Shown here: positions 54,301 through 64,000 of the stretch, one piece after another | How the letters are laid out: each line of letters starts with the position of its first letter | Numbering within the stretch: position 1 is the first letter of the stretch | Source of the DNA: Gamsiella multidivaricata | Taxonomy: Eukaryota > Mortierellomycota > Mortierellomycetes > Mortierellales > Mortierellaceae | Reading direction: 5' to 3' | Length of the DNA stretch: 64,000 nucleotides | Assembly: GCF_025024155.1 (NCBI RefSeq) | Contig: NW_026251783.1 | Location: forward strand, 111,174 to 175,173 | Program-made: the position numbers and the translations under genes | Notes under the pieces: model-generated | The model's database searches: none | Told to the model about the DNA's origin: nothing | Seen by the model: the letters and a program-made list of their open reading frames with translations, nothing else

Positions 54301-57300
54301 GAGGTCGTCCAAGCAACAACCTCGGAAGCTTGTTGGTCATGCCGCTGGGCACCGTTGGCCTGAGGCAGCGTCGCAGCCAGGAAATTTGAGACGACTTTAC
54401 GGCTGCAAAGGCTCTCGGGCGACCCAGGACTCATAGACGAGGATGGCTCAACACCGTAGAAGCGTTGAAGAGTTAACAAGCCAGCTGTAAGTGCCTCGAT
54501 TCCGACCATCAATAAGGATTTGTTCTTGTCCTTGCCTTTGGCTCCGGCGGCCATGGCCTTGGGCCCATCAGGTCTCTCGCTAACAAGGAACTCGCGAACG
54601 AGCACGCTAGAGAGCCGTCGACAGTAGTCGTATTCACTGTCCTTCAATTTTTCTGACGATGTGTGAAGCTATTGTAAGAAGCGCATACGCATTAGACATT
54701 GCTTTTTCATACGCCATGCGATTGCAATAATAGAAAGACAATGGTTGCAACCCCAAGTAAACGTGCCTTAGTGAGTAGCGTATGGACCGTCGTGCTGATA
54801 TAATATACAAAGTCGTCGTTGGATCTCAGCTTCAGCACTTCTTCATCTGGACTCTCCCCTTCGATCCTCCCCGCATACATGAATTCCATGAGCCTTGTCA
54901 CGCATTCAAGCCCCAAAACCGAACTCTCCCCTAGGGGGCCAAGTTTTTTGTCTATAAATCATGGAGTACGTCAAAAAAGAATAAGCGTAACAGTTCGGAT
55001 GAAACATATCAACTGCTTTTCCTTAGAGACTTACTTCGTGGCATAACAACTTTCTCCTTTACAATATCATGCAGCTTATGCATCTTGCTGAAGAGCTCGA
55101 GGATCACTTCGGATGATCCTATAGACATTTTTGCAGTCTGTAGGCTATAATCTGACAATCGGTACCGATCAGAGGCCACGCTCTTTCCAGTAGAGGATTC
55201 GCTGTACGACTGCTGGTTGAGAACTACGTACTCGACGGCAGATTCATAACAGCCTGTGAGCAACGTAGCATACATATTGTTGCGGGCCCCAATGTTGGTG
55301 GCCATGTTGAAGTCCGATGTCCTGTCCAGCTCGAAATCTTCCAGCCCAGCTCGTTGAAGACCTAGCACGATCCTGCCCAAGTTCCGATGGCACTCAGTTA
55401 TCTGATGCTCATCGGGGTAAATCTCATCTATTTTGTGTAGCGATACAAGACTTGTTATTTCTATCATCGTGGCAGTTGACTGGGGCTTGGGCGCAGCAAT
55501 CAGCAATCAAGAGGACACAAACGTACCAGGCGAGAATGACGTTCTTCTCTTTAATTTTTGCAGACCGACCAGCGAGCGCACGACACCGCTCATCAAATAA
55601 TGGAGTGGCTCGACGAATGTCGGCTCTCCACCGTTCGTGGAGTTGCTGACGCATTCTTCCAGCTTCAGTGGTGACAGCCGTGTCCCTGTTGGATCGTAAA
55701 AGTGAACAAACTGGCAATGAAAGGAAGAAAACCTAAATGTTATTACGAAGGATAATACAGATGTTACATCGCCAGGCACGAGAACTTACGTGAGCTTGTA
55801 GGATCTCAAAAATGACGGGATTCAAGCTTGGGGCAATCTCTGCGAGCTCTATCAGGCCGATGTACAAAGAGTGGCGGACCTCGCCTTGTTGCCCCAGGCA
55901 CCGACGTAACATTCCTGCGTGTACATAAAGAGGGAATACTATTGTCAGTACGTTTATGAATATTTTGTGTATACCAAAGTGAAGACTCGAGCCTTATTCA
56001 GATACCCAGGATTTCCATTGAGTAACGAGGTAGTTCGTTTTCAGAACTCTGGTGCGCTCCAAGTCTGCTGGACCCGCCTTGCAAACTTGGCTGGGATTTT
56101 GAGGATGGCTCCAATAGCAGAAGGAACCCTGACAACGCGACCTGGCGACTCTCCAAAGTTCTACGACATCATGGATTAGATATCAATCAGTTGCTACAAA
56201 TTGGAAAAGTCTCGCATACATATTGTAGAAAGACATACTTTGAGAACAATGCCTTTCGCAGAATCAAAATCAGACTGTCGCGAAAGGGTCGGTTCAGCTT
56301 GGCCACATCCCTCACAGCGGCCATGAGGCGCACCGCTGTGGATAAGGATAGGAATGAGAGGTATTCAAGTGACTCCTTGATCCTTGGTAGATGCTCCTCC
56401 AGCGCCTCTGCACTATCCTTGACAATGCTTTCCAGCAGCTCAAGGAAAAATACAGTACTGGTAGACTTTGTAACGATCCTAGACATGATATGATCAAGGA
56501 TTTCTGTTCTTGCGGAGGGCTGAGTCTACAAGGATGTAAGAATTATTCAGAATTGATTAGTATCAGATATGGCTCAAGGCATAGTCATGAAACCCAAAAA
56601 TCAAATACCTTAAATGTCTCAGCAAGGATTGTAGCCCCAAGCTCGCAGCCAAATTCGCCCGGTGTCTTGGGAGTGTGCTTTCTCGTCGTGTCCTTATCTA
56701 TCATTTCAAACGATTATTAGTAAATATACTCCGGATATGAAAATAGTGATGGCTGAGTACGAACCAAGCGTTACCTGAAGCCTTCCATATTGAGCTCGGT
56801 GCCATCGAATCCATGATATACACCCCGCACTGCACAATACTTGGCGTAAGCTGCTCCAAACCAAAGGGAATTTTCCTAATAACATTGCGGAACATCTCCA
56901 GGATAGGAGGTGGCGACATTCCTTGGAAATCTGGGTGAAATGTAGATATGATTGACTACGAATATTAGTATTGCTGTCTGTGAGAATGAGTGAATATGCC
57001 GAAATACGAAAACAGATGCCAGTCCGTACCAGAAACCCATGGTTCACTACGCATCCTTTCCATGTCCCTGTATGTGGACAAAATTGATGATTTGATATAG
57101 TCCATTACGTTGTTCTGGAAGCGGTGTATCTTTGCCATGGTCATAAGGCACGCCAGCGCGAAAGATGAAAGGTAGGCTGTCTTTCCGCCTTTCATATGCT
57201 TAAGGAACTCCGTGCCCAGCTCCTGATCCTGCTTGATAGCAAAGCTGAAATGAAGAATCACTGTGCTCTCGATGGCGCTTAGTTCCGAAAAGGCCAGGCG

Positions 57301-58588
57301 TGCAGCTCCTTTTGAGTTGTTGGATCGAAGACTTTAAATTTAACAGACAATAGTGGTTAGATCCGACTCCTTTACACCACTAAAAACTTTTCAGTAGCAT
57401 TTGCCCCACTTTACCTTTCAACCATTGCCCCGCCCGCATTCAGTCGATCAAAGAATTCCAGTGTGCCTCTAATAACCAGTCGTTGGTGACCCTATAATCA
57501 TGCAATATGTGATTAACAGCTGCCAGTGACGATTCACTTTCGATTCCACGCTCTACTAGAGCCTTGGAGTGATTCAGCCATACCTTGGACGACAAGAGTA
57601 GTAGATTGTAAATCAAGACTGGGAGATCAGTGGCATCGACGTGCTTGAATTGTTTCATAATCTTGACAATCACCATCTCAAGTTGTTTGCTTTCCATCTC
57701 AATATCCGCCATGGCTATCGCGAGTGGCAACACGCTTTTCTGGTTCCAGGGTGCGGTACAGATTCTATCCAGAGTAATGTCTCGAAACTCAGCTCCTGAG
57801 ATCTCCTCCGAAGTATCTGATAAAAGGACTGAGTCAACACTGGCGGAAATCACAAGGAGTCTCGACAAGAGAGCAAACATCTGGGCATGGGGGTGTTTTT
57901 GATGCCGCACGACCTCCGTCATGGTGTATATGGATTGGACGAGCGCGCTCTGGTCAAAAGATTGTCCAACGTCGATAATCATGTTGGTGAGCTTTCCAGC
58001 GAGTTCGTCCACTTGAGCATAATTTGGTCCGCTTCCTCTTGATTGTGCCGTCGTATTCTCTCCGATCTTGACCAGCCTTCGAGTACGTGAAGAACATGAG
58101 TTAATCACACTATCCATAAACATCCAATACATTGGACTCGGCGAATATAATTTAGACCCACCATGAAATCGCCCCTTTCAACACCTGAGACCTCCTCTTC
58201 GATCCCTCCTCATCCTCGGGTGATGCTGTAGTGAAAATGACAGCAAATCGAATTGAGTACACCTCTTGCAATGTTTTTCCAAGATGGCCTTTGAAAGAAT
58301 GGGTTGGTACCTCGCAATATTGCTCGGACAAGAAGAAGCCGGTCAGAATCTTGTTGATATCCGCCGAAAGACCATTCTTGAGTCAGGCTTTCCACAATCA
58401 GATCTGATATCTACGGCGGCAATCGAATCCGCTTTTTGTCAGTTTCTGCCTGGTCCTGACTGCGACTGCTAGTGTAGGCATATCCTTACTTGATCCTGAG
58501 ATTCGAGATTCGAGTCGTTTTCTTCAAAGAATTGTCTTAAGGCAGCCCCTGTGGTGTCTTTGGAGTAAAGTTGCAGAATAGTGTCCAT
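51392..58588 (-). CDS. FANCI: Fanconi anaemia group I protein (FANCI)
   Basis: Seventeen exons on the minus strand: 58588-58490, 58410-58311, 58225-58162, 58076-57584, 57491-57415, 57331-57037, 56955-56775, 56697-56609, 56525-56239, 56160-56006, 55914-55790, 55710-55527, 55427-55035, 54951-54767, 54668-53468, 52690-51627, 51478-51392; 1692 residues in one frame, against about 1300 in animals. It partners FANCD2 in the ID clamp for interstrand crosslink repair. Landmarks: LLLLSSKGHQRLVIRGTLEF, VILHFSFAIKQDQELG, LSGFLLLLE, GLEDFELDRTSDF, and near the end LIPMLIFAVEQYERYVIQLS then KAKVNLTQFMRRSTARDFRI, finishing with a basic RSRKRAK likely nuclear signal. The extra length is mostly exons 15-16 insertions. 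The presumed acceptor Lys is Gln (56142-56144). Exon 14 has two poor donor choices (GC at 54766 or GT at 54751). Intron 15 is 777 bp. Confidence 0.9.
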
Positions 58589-59328
58589 GTTGAATCCAAT
58601 CCCATTGGTTGCTCTTGTGAGGACAAGACTGAATCTGATTGGCGTCTCGTTTGACAGGACCTTGTTTGCGTTTTTGGTGGCAAACGTGCGGTCATTGAAA
58701 GGTACATGAAACGCAGTCCACCAATAAATGGCTGTTTCTCGGTCGGTCAAATCCGGGGTACCAGATGCTGCAAACTATCGTGTGCCAGAAAATCCGCGAG
58801 CTGCTATCGCCGCTACCGCTGATATGTCTGTCAATGTTTGTCTAGCAAAGATAAATGGTGCTACATCACCTTGCATGTCCACGAAATGCAGATAGGAACC
58901 TCACAGTTCGTTTTTATTTTAGAGAAGGGTGCCCACGGAGAGACTTTTCCTGACAGAGCCATAGGAATTGAAGGCCGAGAGTTGGAGACAGACCCAAAAT
59001 TTCGTCAGGTGGGGAAAATCCTGGTCGCGTCCTGCGCCGGACCAGTGTTGAGGCAGAGCGATCGGAAATACCCATTGAGGTCGGTGAAGGAGAGCGATAC
59101 GATAAACCATCCTTCTCTCCCCTCTTTATCTCTGCCTCTTTCTTTTTCTCTCTTTTTCTTTTCCCGTTTCTCTTTCTCTCTCATCCCTCAGCCCCAACTC
59201 CCCACTCTTCTCATTCCTTATTCCTTCAACTGCCAGCTTTACGATTGATCGCCCTCGCCAGACCTGATCAACTTTCTTACCCTTTCCCCCACATTTTTTT
59301 TACCAAGACAACGATAACAACATCAACG
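58589..59328. other. Divergent promoter between FANCI and the peroxisomal carrier
   Basis: About 740 bp shared by two divergent genes. A strongly C/T-rich leader (59100-59230, TCTCTCTTTTTC words) precedes the carrier. The FANCI frame stays open upstream of its ATG to 58750 but this part does not resemble FANCI. Confidence 0.55.
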
Positions 59329-60547
59329 ATGGCTGGCGCTTCAAAACTCTCCCCTTTCGGCCACGCCATAGCAGGAACCGGTGGTGCTATGTTCGCACTG
59401 ACATGCACCTACCCCCTCGATATGTATGTCGCAAGTCATCTTTGTAGTATCGGCTGACTGTGTAACAGAATGGATCACTCTATTCTCCTTCATTTCTGTC
59501 GCTTTATGGTTTATATATTCTGTCTAATCAAGTTGTCCCGAAGGCGCTACTCTTTGTGTGCTCGACTGTTACTCATGCTATCTTTTACTTGTATTAAACT
59601 AGCATCAAAACTCGTATGCAGGTTCGCTCCAAATCCGATGCCGACTCGTCCGATCCGAACGTCTATCTCTCCACCACAGATGCCGTTCAAAAGATCATCA
59701 AGAGTGAGGGCATTAGCGGTCTCTATGCTGGCATTCTCTCTGGATTGCTCGGCACAGCGTCACAAAACTTTGCTTACTTCTACTGGTACACGTTCCTTCG
59801 ATCGGGCTACATCAGCAAACAGCCCGCAGGAGCCGCCATCTCGACCATCATGGAGCTGTTGATCGGTGCTGGAGCCGGCGCATTGGCACAGATCTTTACC
59901 ATTCCTGTGGCTGTGGTCACGACTCGTCAGCAGACTATGCCTTTGGGCGAGCGATTGGATCTCAAGTCGACTGCTATGGAGATTGTTCAGGAGGAGGGCT
60001 GGACAGGTCTTTGGAAGGGATTGAAGCCCTCGCTGGTATTGGTCATCAACCCTGCCATCACTTACGGCATGTACTCTCGTATTCAGGAGTTAGTGCTGAA
60101 GGCATTCAGACGCAAGGATATGACCCCCGGTCTAGTCTTCTTGGTTGGCGCTCTTGCGAAGACTCTGGCGACTGTTGTCACTTATCCATACATCATGGCT
60201 AAGGTCCGTCTCCAGTGGAAGCCCTCCAAGAAGGACGCCGAGACCCACAAGCCGTATACTGGAGCCATTGATGTCCTCAGGCGTGTCTTTGAGAAGGAAG
60301 GCATCAAGGGATGGTACACCGTAAGTCATACTGTGCATATCCCCGTAGAGATGTTATTAGCACATGTTTGTGGCAAGATTCGGTATCTAACATTCCATTT
60401 ATCGTCATTATGCAGGGCATGCAAGCACAAATCACCAAGGCTGTCATCTCCCAAGCACTACTGTTCATGGTCAAAGATCAGTTGGAAAAGTACACCATCC
60501 TCCTGTTCGCTCTGCTCGCCAGACAGAAGCATAGCAAGGTCATGTAA
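59329..60547 (+). CDS. Peroxisomal adenine nucleotide carrier (PMP47/Ant1, SLC25A17 type)
   Basis: Three exons: 59329-59423, 59603-60320, 60416-60547; 314 residues, the normal length for a mitochondrial-carrier-family protein. Three repeats with the P-x-D/E-x-x-K/R signatures are seen: YPLDIIKTRMQV (split by intron 1), the altered IPVAVVTTRQQTM, and TYPYIMAKVRLQWKP, the last two being the forms typical of peroxisomal PMP47/Ant1 rather than mitochondrial carriers. The family exchanges cytosolic ATP for AMP (or CoA/NAD) to feed beta-oxidation of fatty acids inside peroxisomes. The C-terminus is basic and hydrophobic (LLFALLARQKHSKVM). Peroxisomal location is inferred from the repeat signatures. 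Confidence 0.88.
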
Positions 60548-61617
60548 ACATAGAAAGAGGGATAAAGAAACAGCTACTGCCTCTCGACATCCATTGCAAG
60601 CTGATTTGAAGTAAAGACAAGTTTATGAAACAGATTCAAATGGTCTTTTCAGCAAAAAAAAGAAAAAGAAAAAGAAAAAGAAGGTGTTCATGAATGAACC
60701 CTTCGCTGCTTTATCTACAAAGACATACTGCTACATAACATTTCGCGCTGGAAGGGAGGAAAATATGTGCCTTATTTATACGTATTTCTCTATTACGTGA
60801 AGATATCGTAAAAGGGGTTAATTCAGGCACGAAGTTCATGGCGCGAACGCGTTGTCAGCAGATCGACGAGCCCAGCAACACACTCGCTGATAATGCCCCT
60901 ATTTTTATTACAACTGCCTACTGCAGGTGGCCAGTGTTATTGTTGTTTTATTGTAGCACGTTGGTCATGGATGCCTGTCAACTCCTCGACCAGGAACGCA
61001 GCATGCCAAGAAAAAAAAGATCATATTACCACTTTCTTCCCCCTTTTCATAACGCCCTATGGGTGTGAACAAAGGGCAAATCGCCACCAGTCGACCATGG
61101 CATCCACCCAGCAGGGGTGAAGTTCTCCTGTTAAACCATTCTTATGCCCTTTTCTTTCTTTTCTATTTCTTTCTGACTACCTCAACTGCTCCTTCCTGCC
61201 CTTTGGCCCACCATATTGCATACACGTTTTTTTTTATCTGCCTGCATGCCTTTAATTCTTGATGATACATATATCTCTTAATAGTAATACTCAACAACTG
61301 CAATCACAACTACAACCACAGCTGCAACAACCGGCAGACAGGGTGGAACAAAGTCGAAGCATATCTTGCCTACCTCGCCCATTCTGTGGATCCCTCATTC
61401 CTTTTGCTACCGTTCATTCATTCGCGTAGTGTGAGTAAGTTCGAACCCTGACGCGGCCCTAATTCACCAATAAGATTCAACAGCCACTTTCTACGCAGCC
61501 TGCTCTTTCTATGCGCCTAATACTCAGCAATGCTTTTCTGCAGACACTAGAGTGATAATCGCAATCTGAACATTCAAATCTAAGAAAGCACAGCTCGGAG
61601 TGTCCAGAGGCCACATC
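60548..61617. other. Spacer and leader of the chitin synthase homologue
   Basis: 3' UTR of the carrier with an AAAAAG microsatellite (about 60653-60682), then spacer. From 61280 there are CAACTGCAATC/CAACTACAACC repeats. No gene supported. Confidence 0.55.
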
Positions 61618-64000
61618 ATGACACGAAAGACAGCATCAAAATCCGCATACGACCCCCCTCCACACATTTCCCTGCCTATGCCAATGCCAATACCGTCGCC
61701 CCGCCCCTCAACACCAGAGCGATCCAGTGGCAACCATGGTAGAGCATCTCGTCTGCTATCTCCAATCTCACAATCGAGGACAGTGGGACAGTATCCATCG
61801 GAGACCGTCATGAGTAGGAACACGAGGAAGTCCAAGACAGGCATTGACACTACCAGAGAACGCCAGAGACTGACAGTATCGTCGGCACTTTCGCCACCAC
61901 TATCGCCTACATTGGAAGCAACTGCTACACCGTATGCTCCTGGAGAATTATATCCGCCCTTAATGAACAGTACCATTGGGCCAAATCGATCTTCACAGCA
62001 GTATTATCCATTATCTCAATGGTTACAGGCACCCTGGCTTCGAAACATTACTTCTCAGCTACCGGACATTTCCTTTCCGTCCATGTCGATGCCTATGCCT
62101 ATCCATTATGTGTTCAAACCCAAGAAAGTCCAGCTGACGGATGGAAATTTGGTGCTGGATACGCCCGTTCCAACCAGCTATCTTTCTGCAGTTGATTATC
62201 AAACGGATCATGAATTTGAGACCATGCGCTACATGGCCGTGACATGCGATGCGGACATGGTGCCAGAGGGCCGGTACAAACTCAGGGCACAGAGCTTGAA
62301 GCGATCGATAGAACTTGCTATCTGTCTGACTGTCAATGAGGTATGAATGCCATGCAGGAAGAAAACGATCAAAACGACTGGTATGTGGATTTTGACATGT
62401 ATTTATCGACGCTCATGCTTCTAGGAATCTCCGCAGGCGTTTTGTTTGACACTGCACTCGTTGATCAAGAACATCAAGCAGATGTGTTTGTCGACCTCAA
62501 AATCGAGGGCGCACAAGAATCCTGTGTGGATGGAGGAGGATTCATGGCAAAAAGTCGTGATCTGCATCGTGGCAGACGGTCGAAGGCATCTGAATCCCAT
62601 TATTCTCAAAGTCCTGGCGGCGATGGGATGCTGGCAGGAGGGAGTGGCGAAGAACCAGGTCAACGGGAAAGCTGTGCAGGCACATATCTTCGAGGTAATG
62701 GAGCACGTAGAGCTTCTTTTTTTTTTTTTTTTTTTTTTTTTTTCGAAGCCCTCGTGTTACATGTTTTCTAACACTAATAGCCATGGCCTCTCTATCTACA
62801 GTATTCGACACAGGTGTCAGTGGATAGCAAACTGCGACTCAAAGGACGGACCATAAAAAACACCAACAAGCACCACTACCCACCTATTCAGATCGTCTTC
62901 TGTCTCAAGGAACGACACACCAAAAAACTGAATTCTCACCGCTGGTTCTTCAACGCGCTCTGCCCACTGCTCAAACCAAGGATCACTCTGCTCACGACAG
63001 CCGGAACAAAGATTGGCGATGGCAGTCTTTTTCACCTCTGGAATGCCTTTGACAGGAATCCACACACGGCGGGAGCATGTGGAGAGATTCGTGTTGCCAA
63101 AGGATTGCTCTGGTGGAAGGTTCTGAATCCGCTCATCGCAGCTCAGGTTTTCGAGTACAAGGTCTCGAGCGTCCTGGAGAAGCCATTCGAGAGCATTTTC
63201 GGATATATCTCAGTCATGCCTGGTGCATTGGTCGCGTATCGATATGAGGCGCTCTTGCCAGAACCCATCTCTGGAAAGGGGCCGCTGACAGCCTACTTTG
63301 AACCGGATTACCTTGTGTTTAGCGATGATCATCGGGAAGTTGGCGAAGTGCTGCAGTATTCGTACTTTGCCGAAGACCAGATCCTACCCTTTTTGGTGAC
63401 GACTCGAAGGAATGCCTCGTACACAATGCAATATGTTCGATCCGCCTGGGCCGAAACTGAACTGCCAGCGGGGATTGGGACATTTTTGGGCATGAAACGC
63501 AAGTGGCAAAACAGGCGGTTCTTTGGACTGATCTATGCAGTGTCGCATGTCGCAGCGATCTGGAGAAGTGGTCATAACTTTATGAGAAAGCTATGGTTGA
63601 CCTTGGAGATCATCTACCTGGGATGCGACACCGCCTTCTGGTTTTTGGCGCTGGTAAGGCATCTACTATGTTCTCGGATAAGAGTGTGTTGTTTTGATGC
63701 CTCGGTTCATTAACTTATGTTTCTGTGCTGAACATGGGATGATGATTAGGGGAATTACTATCTGGTATTTTACTACATGGCTCAGACGCTGGCGCATACA
63801 TCGCAAATAACCGCCGGCAGCACTGCGTTCATGTTAACGCGCTACGTTTACATATGCCTCATTGTCGTTGTGATGATGATCTCTATGGGCAATCGGCCCC
63901 GAGGGTAAGATTGTCGGAAGGGCACGTACAGCCTTACAGAATGATGGATGATAAATCGCTGACAACCGCTTTTTTTTTTTTTTTTTTTTTTTTTATGCTG
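61618..64000 (+). CDS. Divergent chitin synthase homologue, 3' end cut by the window
   Basis: Exons 61618-62340, 62425-62694, 62802-63653, 63750-63904 and continuing beyond the window. The N-terminal 200 residues are Ser/Pro-rich. The core matches class I-III chitin synthases: HEFETMRYMAVTCDAD, KVVICIVADGRRHLNPIILK, VLAAMGCWQEGVAK, HIFEYSTQVSVD, IQIVFCLKERHTKKLNSHRW then FFNALCP, LPEPISGKGPLTAYF, WAETELPAGIGT, WRSGHNFMRKLW. The product would polymerise UDP-GlcNAc into chitin at the membrane. However the LLDVGT aspartate is replaced (TTAGT), EDR reads EDQ and QRRRW reads MKRKW, so activity is doubtful. The last exon begins the C-terminal membrane helices. Intron 2 contains 27 T in a row. Confidence 0.87.

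Noticed and set aside
58589..58750. Upstream in-frame extension of FANCI (54 codons)
   Set aside because: FANCI proteins start with a short M-D-x-x-I-L-x-L helix, exactly as at 58588; the extension shows no similarity and is taken as 5' UTR.

Overview
This window is nuclear DNA of a filamentous early-diverging fungus, most probably Mortierellaceae (Mortierellomycota). Genes are spliced with short introns, mostly 50-150 bp. Promoters and leaders are rich in C/T, and long poly(T)/poly(A) tracts lie in introns and spacers. Several families point away from Dikarya: a full-length FANCI, a CSL (Su(H)/Cbf11-type) factor, a FRAY/OSR1-like germinal-centre kinase and a decayed XPG-Fanzor fusion of a type I recall from Mortierella. 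The exon models below were joined by hand. In each complete model the exon lengths and phases add up to one open frame.

Layout. 0-6 kb: an OSR1/SPAK-like kinase in tight tandem with a neutral sphingomyelinase. 6.3-6.7 kb: a small His-rich protein on the minus strand. 7.1-10.1 kb: the broken XPG/TnpB-like (Fanzor) element. 11.6-13.7 kb: a Vcx1-type Ca2+/H+ exchanger. 14.1-17.5 kb: a DUF4442 hot-dog protein and a DUF202 (Vtc1-like) membrane protein, both minus. 20.5-24 kb: an alpha-arrestin with a PPxY motif. 24.1-25.4 kb: a cryptic three-exon small gene and an ankyrin protein, both minus. 26.9-28.1 kb: Elongator subunit Elp6 (minus). 28.9-31.3 kb: an unrecognised Ser-rich protein. 33.3-35.9 kb: the CSL factor. 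36.4-40.2 kb: an N-myristoylated WW-domain protein with a Gly/Tyr repeat tail and an UNC93-like transporter, both minus. 40.2-50 kb: a gene-poor stretch of almost 10 kb. 50-51 kb: a Gln-rich bHLH factor. 51.4-58.6 kb: FANCI in 17 exons (minus). 59.3-60.5 kb: a PMP47/Ant1-type peroxisomal carrier. 61.6 kb to the window end: a divergent chitin synthase, cut by the edge.

The genes form no obvious pathway cluster; this is ordinary mixed fungal housekeeping, signalling and trafficking. The points most worth a second look are: (i) the XPG-Fanzor relic, which keeps a FEN1-like nuclease start, RuvC-I, RuvC-III and half of a zinc ribbon; (ii) five RFxV docking-type motifs in the tail of a kinase whose animal relatives bind RFxV in their substrates; (iii) GC-AG introns, one splitting the HRD catalytic motif; (iv) loss of the presumed mono-ubiquitin acceptor Lys in FANCI; and (v) loss of key catalytic residues in the chitin synthase homologue.
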